Shown: positions 1-8,679, counted from the first letter of the stretch. The stretch is 44,352 nt of DNA from Shewanella basaltis (GCF_023283885.1 NZ_JAKILA010000032.1:1-44352), one strand, 5' to 3'. Notes: generated by a model not told the origin, from the letters alone. Program-made: numbers and translations.

Positions 1-48
1 TCTACGGTTGAGCTTTTCAGCAAAAATCCTCTCATATAATCCCACTTC

Positions 49-1473
49 TTATACTGGTAGAAATAGATTCAATGTGTAACTGACTTTATCCACCACAGGT
101 TTGAGTGTTTTTACATCATATTGCTTGCCGTATCGTCCATAGGTGATGTTGTGATAAACGTGTCCAACAAGCTGTGCCACCATCGACTCTTCGATTTGCA
201 GTTGCTTAAGCTCATCAATAAAGGTGTGACGGAATGAATAGGCTGTAGGTCGTTTACCTGCAACAAAGTGAAGTTGGTCGAGTAATTTGCCAAATTCACG
301 GCAGAACTTATGTGACCAAACGCCATCACTACTAGGTTGGTAATGAAATAACGGGTTGCTTGTTAATTGACTGTTTTTTGATGTTCGGTCATTAATGGTT
401 TGAACGAAATCAATAAAACCAAGCTCAATTAGCTTTTGATGCAGCGGAACGGTTCGCTTTGACTGTGCAGTCTTGAGCTGTTGGCTCATGCCCTCATTGG
501 TGACGTGAATGACGCTGATACCATCGATTACGGTTATATCATTGCTGTGTAGCTGACAGGCTTCAGAAGGTCGCAAACCGTGATACAGCATCAATAGTGT
601 TATCCATTTAAAGTCAGGGTGTTTATCAATAAAGTCTTGTGATTGCAGTACGTGTTTTAGTTGCTCTGGTTGCCAGCGCTGACGCGCTAAATCATGTCCA
701 GCCTGGTTACTTGGCTTGGACAGTTTCACCTCATCAAACGGGTTAGCGCTGGTGTAGCGCATCAATTTGCACCATTTAAAGAACTGCGACACCGCTGCTA
801 GGTAGTCTTTGTTACTTTTGTGGCTTCTGCCCTCTTCAAGTAAACAATCCTTGTATTCCATCGCCTCAGCGCTGGTAATGTCGAATACATCATCTAGGTG
901 AGCTCTTTCAATAAAGTGGCCTATACGTTGATTAAGCTGCTTTACCGTTAACACTGAGACAGACTGCTTTTGTTTGGAGTTAATAAACTTAATTAGTGCA
1001 TCCGATAATGTGACGTTAGCGACTGAATTTGTTTGTTTTTTACTACCCGAACTTTTTGATAACGCCAAGTTTGTTGGTGAGGGATAATTGTCATATGTCG
1101 CACTATTATGTGCTAATTGCGTTGGTCGAGTGGGAATAAACTGAATGATTTCCCGCACAGGTTTGGCCTTATCATCAAGCGTATCGGTTATCCCAACAAA
1201 GCCTACACGGGCATCATTAATCAATTGATTAACGTGTGCTTTAAACGCATCTGGCTGTGATTGTGGGGTTAAGTTGCTGATTAATGGCCGTAAGATACCC
1301 GCAACGACAAGATTACGGCCTATCGCGATTGAGCGCTGTTTAGTGAGCAGGGATACTTTGATGTCGGCAGAGAAGCCTTTATCACGCAGATAAGCAGGCA
1401 ACACCATGCGGGTGTAATAGGTACAATTTGTGGCTCTACTCTCTACAAAATCGGGTACATATGTCTCAGTCAT
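49..1473 (-). CDS. Tyrosine-type site-specific recombinase (integrase)
   Basis: Phage/island-type integrase of 474 residues that would cut and rejoin DNA between attachment sites. The N-terminal ~70 residues (YYTRMVLPAYLRDKG, LLTKQRSIAIGRNL) resemble the arm-binding region of DUF6538-type integrases. A SAM-like core-binding domain lies at about 155-250. The catalytic domain shows the first arginine in HGLRPSEA, a box-II segment YSFRHTF (Tyr where His is most common, as I recall for this subgroup), GHVYHN, and the likely nucleophile Tyr in TYGRYGKQY. AGGAAAA precedes the ATG at 1473. It is transcribed away from the 3' end of tRNA-Ser(UGA), which starts about 95 bp upstream, the usual arrangement for an island integrated at a tRNA gene. 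The rest of the putative island lies left of the window, so the element cannot be identified. Confidence 0.9.
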   Translation of the reverse strand: MTETYVPDFVESRATNCTYYTRMVLPAYLRDKGFSADIKVSLLTKQRSIAIGRNLVVAGILRPLISNLTPQSQPDAFKAHVNQLINDARVGFVGITDTLDDKAKPVREIIQFIPTRPTQLAHNSATYDNYPSPTNLALSKSSGSKKQTNSVANVTLSDALIKFINSKQKQSVSVLTVKQLNQRIGHFIERAHLDDVFDITSAEAMEYKDCLLEEGRSHKSNKDYLAAVSQFFKWCKLMRYTSANPFDEVKLSKPSNQAGHDLARQRWQPEQLKHVLQSQDFIDKHPDFKWITLLMLYHGLRPSEACQLHSNDITVIDGISVIHVTNEGMSQQLKTAQSKRTVPLHQKLIELGFIDFVQTINDRTSKNSQLTSNPLFHYQPSSDGVWSHKFCREFGKLLDQLHFVAGKRPTAYSFRHTFIDELKQLQIEESMVAQLVGHVYHNITYGRYGKQYDVKTLKPVVDKVSYTLNLFLPV

Positions 1474-1531
1474 CCGTTTTCCTGAGAATGTGCCCTATCT
1501 TAAACATAAGCCAGATGCTATAAAGCAAAAA

Positions 1532-1552
1532 AGCCATTGATTATCAATGGCT
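1532..1552 (-). terminator. Terminator after tRNA-Ser, probably bidirectional
   Basis: A perfect 9-bp stem (1532-1540 with 1544-1552, loop TTA) is flanked by an A run on the left and T5 on the right. Read on the minus strand it lies 17 bp beyond the tRNA 3' end and is followed by a U tract, so it fits a Rho-independent terminator for the tRNA. The opposite orientation would also work. Confidence 0.75.
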
Positions 1553-1568
1553 TTTTCACTTTAGAATG

Positions 1569-1658
1569 TGGCGGAGGGATAGGGATTTGAACCCTAGAAC
1601 GGGGTAAACCGTTGCCGGTTTTCAAGACCGGTGCATTCGACCACTCTGCCATCCCTCC
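1569..1658 (-). tRNA. tRNA-Ser (anticodon UGA)
   Basis: The minus strand folds as a type II tRNA of 90 nt including an encoded CCA. The 7-bp acceptor stem GGAGGGA/TCCCTCC is followed by discriminator G and CCA. The anticodon loop CTTGAAA sits in a CCGGT/ACCGG stem and gives anticodon TGA. There is a long variable arm (CAACGGTTTACCCCGTT) and a T loop GGTTCAAATCC. The long variable arm and anticodon both indicate serine. Its 3' end faces the integrase at 49-1473, making it the probable integration site. Confidence 0.96.
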
Positions 1659-1669
1659 GAACGGTGTGA

Positions 1670-1697
1670 ATAATAAGGGTATTCTAAAAAATGTAAA
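1670..1697 (-). promoter_or_regulatory. Sigma-70 promoter of tRNA-Ser
   Basis: On the minus strand TTTACA (1692-1697) and TATTAT (1670-1675) are separated by 16 bp. The -10 box ends about 11 bp before the mature tRNA 5' end at 1658, so transcription would start just before the tRNA. Confidence 0.65.
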
Positions 1698-1816
1698 GTC
1701 TTGATGTGCTCAATGGCGCAACAATTGTGCAAAATGACACAAAAAGTATTGTGTTTGCATAATATTTACACTTTTAATTCGATTAATTGATTAGGTTATC
1801 TGCCTTTGCAATTAAT

Positions 1817-1844
1817 CATCCTCTCTCAAGTTTGAGAGAGGATG
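1817..1844 (-). terminator. Hairpin at the 3' end of the M3 peptidase gene
   Basis: A perfect 13-bp inverted repeat (1817-1829 with 1832-1844) lies 14 bp beyond the peptidase stop codon. On the minus strand it is followed by ATTAATTG, not a clean U run, so it is either a weak terminator or an mRNA-stabilising hairpin. Confidence 0.55.
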
Positions 1845-1858
1845 TCACCTGGTAACGA

Positions 1859-4009
1859 TTAGTGCACTAAACCACGACGCTTTAATAGGGCGTCTGTTGA
1901 TGGTTTTTTGCCGGCAAAGTCGATGTAGCTTTGCATGAGGTCTTGGCTATTGCCTTTTGACAACACGGCATCACGGTATTTTTGACCGTTTTGTTCAGTG
2001 AGTCCGCCATGAGCCATCATGTAAGCAAACGAGTCTGCTGCTAGCACTTCGGTCCACAGGTAGGCGTAGTAACCCGCTGAGTAACCGCCGCCGAAGCTGT
2101 GGCTAAAGTAGGTGGTTTTATAGCGTGGTGCAATTGGGCCGTAGTCGAGCCCGTGTTTGGCTAGCGCTTGTTTTTCAAAGGCGGCGACATCGGTGATTTC
2201 AGTGCCAGCAGCAATTGAGTGCCATTCCATATCAAGCAGTGCAGCGGCTAGGTATTCAACGGTGCCAAAGCCTTGGTTAAAGGTGTGTGCTTTTAATACT
2301 TTAGCCAGTAGCTCAGCAGGAATAGGCTCGCCAGTTTGGTAATGTTTAGCGTAGTTTGCTAACACGGCAGGGTCGATGCTCCAGTCTTCGTTAGCTTGTG
2401 ATGGAAATTCAACAAAGTCACGCGCGGTTAATGTGCCCGCAAGGCTTGGGTAGTTAACCTGTGAATATAAGCCGTGGATTGCGTGGCCAAACTCGTGGAA
2501 TAGGGTGCTCACTTCGTCAAAGGTTAACAGCGTTGGCTGACCTTCGGCGGGTTTTGGCACGTTAAGCGCGTTATACACTACTGGTTTAGTGTTTTTTAAG
2601 AATGACTGGCTAACAAACTCATCCATCCATGCGCCACCACGTTTACCAGGACGGGCGTACATATCTAAATAGAATAAACCAATTGAGCTGCCATCTTTAT
2701 TAAACAGCTCATAACCGGTGACATCGTTATGCCAAACGGGTAGGTCGGTGCGTGGTTTAACGGTAATGCCGTACAGTTTATTCATGGCGAAAAACAGGCC
2801 ATCGTTAAGGACGGTGTTCATTTCAAAGTAGGGCTTAACTTGGCTGTCGTCGATGTCGTATTTGGCTGCACGCACTTTTTCTGCGTAGTAGGCCCAGTCC
2901 CACGGCTCTAGCGTGAAGTCTTTACCGTCTTTTACTATTTCGGCTTGAATGTCTGCCGCTTCAACTTTGGCTTTTACTAGCGCTTTTGGTGCTAGGTCGT
3001 CAAGAATGCCATAAACCGCTTCTGGGGTTTTAGCCATTTGATCGCCAGTGGAATAGGCTGCCCATGTTGGGTAGCCTAATAGTTTTGCTTTTTCGGCACG
3101 CAGCTGGGCTATCTTAATATTAAGTGGGCTATTTGTGTCCATAGCGCGATACGCTGATGTTTCCCATAGCTTTTTACGTAGCTCGCGGTTTTTAAGGCTA
3201 GATAATAACGGTTGGGTTGTGGTGTTGACTAAGGTGATCATGTAACCGGTTTTGCCAGCGGCTTTTGCTGCTGCGGCTAATGATGCAATGTCATTGTCTG
3301 ATAAGCCATCAAGCATGGCTTTGTCTTCAATAATAATCACGTCATCTTGAAATGACTTTAATACGTTTTGTGAAAAGCTGGTTTCAAGTTTTGCCAGTTC
3401 ACCGTTAAGTTGACGCATTTGTGCTTTATCGTCGGCAGATAGCTCTGCCCCTGCACGCACAAAACGGTCGTAGTACACTTCAACTAAGCGTAAGTCTTCG
3501 CCTGTTAAGGCCGCTTTGTTTTTGTAAATGGCTTGAATACGAGCAAATAGTTTTTCATCTAGGTAGATATTGTCCATGTGCGCCGTTAATTTAGGCACAA
3601 TTTGCGCTTCAACACTGATGAAGTTGTCATCTGAAATTAAGCCATTAAGGTTGAAAAACACCCGCTGAGTACGATCTAAAATAGCACCGGTTTTTTCAAG
3701 TGCGACAACGGTGTTTTCGAACGTTGGTGCGTCAGTATTATTGGTAATTGCCGCGATTTCAGTTTTGTGCTCTTCCATGCCTTGTTCAAAGGCAGGTAAA
3801 AAGTCACCGGCTTTAAATTTGTCAAATTGCGGAGCCATGTATTGCAATGGACTTGGAACTAGTAGTGCATTGTCGGCCGCCGCAGGTGCTTGAGTGGCAG
3901 GTGCTTCTGTGGTGGTTTTACTTGCCATCGCGGTGTCTGACGATGGCTCTGAACATGCACTAAGCATCAATGCCGCACTAACGGCAGTGGTAATAAGCGT
4001 TTTACGCAT
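1859..4009 (-). CDS. dcp: M3 family zinc peptidase lipoprotein (Dcp/oligopeptidase A type)
   Basis: Thimet-type metallopeptidase of 716 residues, predicted to trim short peptides in the periplasm while lipid-anchored. The N-terminus has a lipoprotein signal peptide with lipobox LSAC (Cys19), then a low-complexity Thr/Ala/Pro linker. The zinc site HEFGHAIHG is near residue 500, with the third ligand expected in the following EFPSQANEDW segment. FSHSFGGGYSAGYYAYLW near the C-terminus matches the conserved M3 substrate-binding region. E. coli Dcp is about 680 residues, so the length fits a full protein plus signal and linker. AAGGAT precedes the start. It is transcribed alone, divergent from the small gene at 4333. 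Dcp is the best match; another M3 clan member such as PrlC is less likely because of the export signal. Confidence 0.93.
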   Translation of the reverse strand: MRKTLITTAVSAALMLSACSEPSSDTAMASKTTTEAPATQAPAAADNALLVPSPLQYMAPQFDKFKAGDFLPAFEQGMEEHKTEIAAITNNTDAPTFENTVVALEKTGAILDRTQRVFFNLNGLISDDNFISVEAQIVPKLTAHMDNIYLDEKLFARIQAIYKNKAALTGEDLRLVEVYYDRFVRAGAELSADDKAQMRQLNGELAKLETSFSQNVLKSFQDDVIIIEDKAMLDGLSDNDIASLAAAAKAAGKTGYMITLVNTTTQPLLSSLKNRELRKKLWETSAYRAMDTNSPLNIKIAQLRAEKAKLLGYPTWAAYSTGDQMAKTPEAVYGILDDLAPKALVKAKVEAADIQAEIVKDGKDFTLEPWDWAYYAEKVRAAKYDIDDSQVKPYFEMNTVLNDGLFFAMNKLYGITVKPRTDLPVWHNDVTGYELFNKDGSSIGLFYLDMYARPGKRGGAWMDEFVSQSFLKNTKPVVYNALNVPKPAEGQPTLLTFDEVSTLFHEFGHAIHGLYSQVNYPSLAGTLTARDFVEFPSQANEDWSIDPAVLANYAKHYQTGEPIPAELLAKVLKAHTFNQGFGTVEYLAAALLDMEWHSIAAGTEITDVAAFEKQALAKHGLDYGPIAPRYKTTYFSHSFGGGYSAGYYAYLWTEVLAADSFAYMMAHGGLTEQNGQKYRDAVLSKGNSQDLMQSYIDFAGKKPSTDALLKRRGLVH

Positions 4010-4332
4010 TGAAATATCCTTGGGCTCCGCCCGTTTGAAGTGTTTTTATGCTTTTCTACAGTTGATGTTGTATTAAGCCGTGAAATAAAAACAGAATGAA
4101 ATAGTACCAAACTCATATTGTGTCATGCTTATCGGTTTGGTTTAGCCATATACAATAACAAGCCAGCGCCTTTGCGCCTAGATTTATGGGGTTAATTGAG
4201 CGCTAAATTTTGTAACTAAACTTGCTAATCGTGACATTTGTTAATGTTTGGGTCATTGAGTTCACTATTGTTGTGGCTATTTGCAGATATTCACGTAGTT
4301 TAAAGGGATAAAAGGCACTATGAGGGCAACAG
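4010..4332. other. Intergenic region between divergent genes
   Basis: This 323-bp AT-rich stretch separates the M3 peptidase (minus) from the small gene at 4333 (plus). The ribosome-binding sites of both genes are visible at its ends (AAGGAT on the minus strand, GAGGGCAACAG on the plus strand). No further gene, repeat or convincing operator was seen. Confidence 0.5.
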
Positions 4333-4593
4333 ATGAAAGCTGGTAAGCATGATACCCAATTGCTCAAGCTTGCAATGGAAATTGGGGTGGGCTACGCGCA
4401 AAAACGTGGTTTTGCTGATTTTGGTAAAGGGATATCCCCTAAAGATAAAGTGGAATGTATTTACCGTTTGTTAGTGCAAGATAAGCTAATACAACCACTA
4501 GCTGAAGACAAAGACGACGGCCCTAATCGTAAACATAAATTGATATTATGGATAAGTAAGCAGTTACCTAAAGATCATGAATTATTGAACTAA
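4333..4593 (+). CDS. Small conserved protein, DUF5062-like
   Basis: An 86-residue soluble protein, highly charged, without signal peptide or membrane segment. The sequence (LLKLAMEIGVGYAQKRGF, KDKVECIYRLLVQDKLI, KHKLILWISKQLP) looks like three or four helices and resembles what I remember of the DUF5062 family in Vibrio and Shewanella; the function is unknown. GAGGG lies 6-10 bp upstream of the ATG. It is a single-gene unit closed by the hairpin at 4611-4645. The family name is from memory and moderately sure; that the gene is real is well supported by start signal, composition and terminator. Confidence 0.75.
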   Translation: MKAGKHDTQLLKLAMEIGVGYAQKRGFADFGKGISPKDKVECIYRLLVQDKLIQPLAEDKDDGPNRKHKLILWISKQLPKDHELLN

Positions 4594-4610
4594 ATCCGTT
4601 TTTTGTTTCA

Positions 4611-4645
4611 CAAGCCCAAATGAATTGGTATTTCATTTGGGCTTG
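4611..4645 (+). terminator. Rho-independent terminator
   Basis: A perfect 13-bp stem (4611-4623 with 4633-4645; CAAGCCCAAATGA and complement) with a 9-nt loop follows the gene at 4333-4593 and is followed by TTGTCTTT. It may also serve the converging gene at 4677-5339. Confidence 0.75.
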
Positions 4646-4676
4646 TTGTCTTTAGGGCTTGTGTAGCAGTTCATTA

Positions 4677-5339
4677 TTAACGTGATTCGATTTCAACTAT
4701 TTTTAAGCTGATTAACTGCTTTTGCCACTGCTGCTGATTAACACCTTCTACCCACAATACTGGCGATTGACGGTGCTGGCCTTTACGCAGGTAAGTTTCT
4801 GGCATTCGGAAAATGGCTTCCCATGCTTCAAGCTTTTCTGTTTTGAGCAAGGCACCATTGTCATCGTAAAAACTCACTTCAACTTCAACAATTGTGACAT
4901 GTTCATTACTGGTGCTGTCAAAATCGAACACTAAACCCAGCTTATCGCCTTTCCATTTTGTGTCTGCAAGGGTGATTTTAATGCCCTCTTTTGTTGTGCT
5001 GGCAAGTAATTCTGGTTGTGCCATTGCGCTAGCGGTGAGTCGAGTGGTGCTGTCTGTTGCTGAGGCCGCTTCAGTGGGTGTGACGGTATTGGTTTGTTGG
5101 GCTGCAGTAGCACTAATGTTTGCAACAGAAGTATCGGCAACTTTGGTTGCGATCGCTGGAGCATTGATCGTTGTTGGCGCAGAGACAGTTTCGGTGATGA
5201 TGTATTCCCAAGTGAAGTCATCTTTTAAGCGAACATTGGCGCCATTTTCTAGGGTGATTACCGCCACATCGGCAGCCATTGCCGCAGGAGTCAGTACTAA
5301 AAAAAGGGCTGATGCAATGGTATTAAGTTTGGTTTTCAT
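4677..5339 (-). CDS. DUF3157-like exported protein
   Basis: A 220-residue protein with a cleavable signal peptide (about residues 1-22, ending AAMAA). The mature N-terminus VAVITLENGANVRLKDDFTWEY matches the start of the DUF3157 family as I know it from Vibrio and Shewanella. A Thr/Ala-rich linker at about residues 50-110 separates this from a C-terminal beta-rich domain (KWKGDKLGLVFDFDS, VTIVEVEVSFYDDNG, YLRKGQHRQSPVLW). It is probably periplasmic and has no assigned function. It stands alone, converging with the gene at 4333. The family assignment is fairly sure. Confidence 0.78.
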   Translation of the reverse strand: MKTKLNTIASALFLVLTPAAMAADVAVITLENGANVRLKDDFTWEYIITETVSAPTTINAPAIATKVADTSVANISATAAQQTNTVTPTEAASATDSTTRLTASAMAQPELLASTTKEGIKITLADTKWKGDKLGLVFDFDSTSNEHVTIVEVEVSFYDDNGALLKTEKLEAWEAIFRMPETYLRKGQHRQSPVLWVEGVNQQQWQKQLISLKIVEIESR

Positions 5340-5610
5340 CGAGTCATCCTGTTCGAAGGCGATTATTATTTTGAGTCAAGTTAGGTTAAGTTTACGTGCT
5401 TTTATGGCTTAAATGGAAAAAATTTTAAAGGCGATTTTCATCACTAGCGAGTAGCCAAAGCTCAGTTGTTTTGGATGTTTTAACCATGCAGTAGTGGCTA
5501 ACAATGACATTTATATTAGCAATCGCTTAAAGTGATTTGGCTCATAAAATGCAACATTACTCGTAAAAATGGGTTTAGATTTACACAGTAAAGAGTAAAC
5601 TCGTTTATAA

Positions 5611-5629
5611 CATGTAAAATTTATACATG
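5611..5629 (+). promoter_or_regulatory. NsrR-like operator upstream of hcp
   Basis: CATGTAAAATTTATACATG is a near-perfect palindrome, 24 bp before the hcp start. Its halves (ATGTA...TACAT around an AT-rich centre) fit the ATGYAT-AAT-RCAT pattern described for the nitric-oxide sensor NsrR in gammaproteobacteria, and hcp-hcr is a known NsrR target in that group. The position would overlap the promoter or the transcription start and so block transcription when NsrR is intact. Confidence 0.6.
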
Positions 5630-5652
5630 ATTTAAATTTGAGGAGTAGGGTT

Positions 5653-7311
5653 ATGTTTTGTGTGCAATGTGAGCAAACCATTAGAACACCAGCAGGCAAC
5701 GGCTGTAGTTACTCGCAAGGTATGTGTGGCAAGTTGGCGTCAACGTCTGATATTCAAGACTTATTAATTTATATGCTACAGGGTGTGTCGGCTTACGCTG
5801 TTAAAGCGCGTGAGTTTGGCATTATTGATAGCACCATCGACACCTTTGTGCCTAAGGCCTTTTTTGCCACGTTAACTAACGTAAACTTCGATGATGAACG
5901 CTTAATTGATTATGCCTACCAGGCACAAACGTATCGTGACCAATTAAAAGCGGCTTACATTGCGGCCTGTAAAGGCAAAGGCGTTGAACCTGAAATGGTG
6001 AGCGCTCAAGGCGAGTTATTGCTTGCCACTTCTAAGCCTGAAATTTTAGCCCAAGCGCCAGTGGCATTACTTAATCGCGGTGACGTGCACGAAGATATTT
6101 TAGGGTTACGCCTATTATGCTTATATGGCTTAAAAGGTGCCGCAGCTTATATGGAGCATGCTCGCGTACTTGATCAAACTGACGTAGATGTCGCTGCTGA
6201 ATTCCATCAAATTATGGCGTTTTTAGGTGAAGACTCAGTTGATGCAGACAAGTTGTTTGCCACTGCAATGCAAATTGGCCAATTAAACTATCGCATTATG
6301 GCGATGTTAGATTTAGGCGAAACCACTGCCTTTGGCCACCCTGAACCAACACAAGTTAATACCAAGTCTGTTAAAGGTAAGGCAATTTTAGTGTCTGGCC
6401 ACGACATGAAAGACTTAGAGCTCATCCTTGAGCAAACCGCAGGTAAAGGCATTAATGTGTTTACCCATGGTGAAATGTTACCTGCATTGGCGTATCCAGC
6501 CTTTAAAAAGTACCCGCATTTAGTGGGTAACTACGGTAGCGCTTGGCAAAACCAGCAAAAAGAATTTGGTACCTTCCCTGGTGCCGTGGTGATGACCTCA
6601 AACTGTATTATTGACCCTAATGTGGGTGAATACTCAGACCGTATCTTCACTCGTAGCATTGTGGGCTGGCCGGGTGTAACGCACGTTGAGGGTGAAGACT
6701 TTAGCGTGGTGATTAACAAAGCACTTGAACTTGAAGGTTTTGCTTACGATGAAATTCCTCACATGATCACCATTGGTTTTGCGCGCAATGCATTAATGGC
6801 TGCGGCACCAACGGTTGTTGAAAACGTTAAAAACGGTTCAATTAAGCATTTCTTCTTAATTGGTGGGTGTGATGGCGACAAAGCAGAGCGTAGCTACTTT
6901 ACCGATTTAGCCAAGTCTGTGCCTGACGATTCAATTATTTTGACCTTAGGCTGCGGTAAGTACAAATTCAATAAATTGGAATTTGGCGACATCAATGGTG
7001 TGCCACGTTTACTCGATGTGGGCCAATGTAACGATGCTTACTCAGCGATTCAGTTAGCGTTAGCGTTAAAAGATATTTTTGAGTGCGACCTTAACGATTT
7101 ACCATTGAGTTTAGTGCTGTCTTGGTTTGAGCAAAAAGCGATTGTGGTGTTGTTAACCTTGCTTTCTCTTGGGGTTAAAAACATTCGTACTGGCCCAAGT
7201 GCACCTGGGTTCTTAACTGAAAATCTTGCTAACATTCTTGAGCAACAATTTGGTTTACGTACCACAACTGATGTTGAGTCAGATTTAAAAGCGATGATGA
7301 AAGTGGCGTAA
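5653..7311 (+). CDS. hcp: Hybrid cluster protein (hydroxylamine/NO reductase), class II
   Basis: Cytoplasmic iron-sulfur enzyme acting on nitric oxide or hydroxylamine under anaerobic nitrosative stress. The N-terminus MFCVQCEQT with Cys3, Cys6, Cys18 and Cys25 has the CX2CX11CX6C spacing of class II proteins from facultative anaerobes. Hybrid-cluster ligands are visible further on: TSNCIIDP, IGGCDGDKAERSYF, TLGCGKYKFN and DVGQCNDAYSA. The length of 552 residues equals E. coli Hcp (550). The ATG at 5653 is chosen because it follows AGGAG (5641-5645) and gives the canonical N-terminus; the upstream in-frame TTG at 5638 would add five unlikely residues. It forms an operon with hcr 113 bp downstream and is preceded by an NsrR-like site. 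Confidence 0.97.
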   Translation: MFCVQCEQTIRTPAGNGCSYSQGMCGKLASTSDIQDLLIYMLQGVSAYAVKAREFGIIDSTIDTFVPKAFFATLTNVNFDDERLIDYAYQAQTYRDQLKAAYIAACKGKGVEPEMVSAQGELLLATSKPEILAQAPVALLNRGDVHEDILGLRLLCLYGLKGAAAYMEHARVLDQTDVDVAAEFHQIMAFLGEDSVDADKLFATAMQIGQLNYRIMAMLDLGETTAFGHPEPTQVNTKSVKGKAILVSGHDMKDLELILEQTAGKGINVFTHGEMLPALAYPAFKKYPHLVGNYGSAWQNQQKEFGTFPGAVVMTSNCIIDPNVGEYSDRIFTRSIVGWPGVTHVEGEDFSVVINKALELEGFAYDEIPHMITIGFARNALMAAAPTVVENVKNGSIKHFFLIGGCDGDKAERSYFTDLAKSVPDDSIILTLGCGKYKFNKLEFGDINGVPRLLDVGQCNDAYSAIQLALALKDIFECDLNDLPLSLVLSWFEQKAIVVLLTLLSLGVKNIRTGPSAPGFLTENLANILEQQFGLRTTTDVESDLKAMMKVA

Positions 7312-7323
7312 TCAGCCCTTAAA

Positions 7324-7390
7324 ATCGTGCACGTAAATTAGTTTGCGTGCACGATAACGATTAAAGGCGATAAGGCATTGTCCTTATCGC
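7324..7390 (+). other. Two tandem hairpins between hcp and hcr
   Basis: The hcp-hcr spacer contains a 10-bp stem (7324-7333 with 7346-7355, ATCGTGCACG and complement) and then a 9-bp stem (7367-7375 with 7382-7390, GCGATAAGG and complement). Neither has a strong U tract, so they are better explained as mRNA stability or processing structures, or partial attenuators lowering hcr relative to hcp, than as full terminators. Confidence 0.6.
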
Positions 7391-7424
7391 TACCTCTCTT
7401 GTTTACTGCGTTAAAGGTATCAAA

Positions 7425-8618
7425 ATGAGTACAACTCCCTCTGTCGGTTTTTCTTTTTCACAAGCGCTTTCTGCTCAGGCGGCAAAACCTGCTCCTACTG
7501 TGAGCGAGCCTGCAGCAAAAGTAGAGCCTGCTAGCGTGTCGCCGCAAGCATTATTAGCTGCCGACAGTTGGCAACGAGGAGAGGTGCAACTGCGCTGTGT
7601 TGAAAAATGGAACGAAACCCACGATGTAGTCAGCTTTCGATTTCAGGGGTTAACACCAGTTAAATTTAATTTCAAACCCGGGCAGTTTATTACCTTTAAA
7701 CTCGATATTAACGGCGTTAAAACCTATCGTAGCTACACTATTTCATCGTCACCTTCGCGGCCTTTTTCATTAATGGTAACCATTAAAAAGATTGCGGGCG
7801 GTGTGGTGTCTAATTATTTAACTGAGTCGCTTAATGTGGGCGATGAAGTCACCGTAACAGGGCCTGATGGGGTATTTAATTTAGTCGACATCACTGCTGA
7901 TAAGTATTTGTTTTTAAGTGCTGGTTGTGGCGTAACACCCATGCATTCTATGTCGCGCTGGTTATGCGATACCACTACAGACAGTGATATTGCCTTTGTG
8001 CACAGCGCTAAAAGTGTCAATGATGTGATATTTGCTGATTCAATGGCGTCAATGGCATCACGCAGTCAGCAGTTTACTCTTAATTATGTGCTTGAGTCTG
8101 CTGACAACCAGCACCTGCTCATTGACAAACATGCGCAAACCGGTTGTGCAACGGGGCGGTTAACCCTAGAGGCGTTAACTAAATGGGTTCCCGATTATCA
8201 GCAACGTACGGTATTTGTGTGTGGCCCAGAACCTTACATGGCCGCCGTAAAATTACTGCTGCAAGCCGCTGAATTTGATATGACACAGTTTCACCAAGAA
8301 AGCTTTGGTGACAGTAGCGCAATGGGCATAAAAGCGGCAACCGAGAGTGCAGCATCAACCGAGCAGTTTATGTTGCGCATTGGCGATAAAGACATTGCAT
8401 TAACGGGCGTTCAAACCTTATTAGAAGGTATAGAGTCTGCCAAGTTACCGATTATTGCTGCGTGTCGCTCTGGCGTATGTGGCGCATGTAAATGCCAAGT
8501 GGTGTCTGGCACGGTAACATCAACCAGCAAAATGACACTAACCGCAGACGAAATTGCCGCCGGTTTTGTGTTGGCCTGTTCAACTAAGCTCACTTCAGAT
8601 GTGCAGTTGAAAATGTAA
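7425..8618 (+). CDS. hcr: NADH oxidoreductase partner of hybrid cluster protein
   Basis: Electron-transfer flavoprotein that passes electrons from NADH through FAD and a [2Fe-2S] centre to Hcp. The order is a ferredoxin-reductase FAD domain (RSYTISSSPSRPF near residues 103-115), an NAD domain (FLSAGCGVTPMHSM, FVCGPEPYM) and a C-terminal plant-type ferredoxin domain with CRSGVCGACKCQ and a later LACST giving the four cysteines. At 397 residues it is some 70 longer than E. coli Hcr (322). The extra is mostly an N-terminal Ala/Pro/Val-rich segment of about 45 residues without a clear domain, probably a linker. AAAGG precedes the ATG. It is cotranscribed with hcp. Confidence 0.95.
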   Translation: MSTTPSVGFSFSQALSAQAAKPAPTVSEPAAKVEPASVSPQALLAADSWQRGEVQLRCVEKWNETHDVVSFRFQGLTPVKFNFKPGQFITFKLDINGVKTYRSYTISSSPSRPFSLMVTIKKIAGGVVSNYLTESLNVGDEVTVTGPDGVFNLVDITADKYLFLSAGCGVTPMHSMSRWLCDTTTDSDIAFVHSAKSVNDVIFADSMASMASRSQQFTLNYVLESADNQHLLIDKHAQTGCATGRLTLEALTKWVPDYQQRTVFVCGPEPYMAAVKLLLQAAEFDMTQFHQESFGDSSAMGIKAATESAASTEQFMLRIGDKDIALTGVQTLLEGIESAKLPIIAACRSGVCGACKCQVVSGTVTSTSKMTLTADEIAAGFVLACSTKLTSDVQLKM

Positions 8619-8645
8619 GAGTCGTTAGACAGGGTTAACTCATAA

Positions 8646-8679
8646 AAATCCCTTAGATAGTGGCGCTATTGAGGGATTT
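8646..8679 (+). terminator. Hairpin terminator after hcr
   Basis: An interrupted stem (8646-8653 AAATCCCT with 8672-8679, plus an inner ATAG/CTAT) is followed by TCTATAT. It lies between the convergent hcr and GNAT genes and may serve both. Confidence 0.5.

Noticed and set aside
4894..5412. A 172-codon plus-strand frame opposite the DUF3157-like gene
   Set aside because: It is a shadow of the minus-strand gene, whose signal peptide and family match are clear.
5638..5652. TTG start 15 bp upstream of the hcp ATG
   Set aside because: It would include the AGGAG ribosome site in the coding region and add residues absent from the family; the ATG at 5653 gives the canonical MFCVQCEQT.
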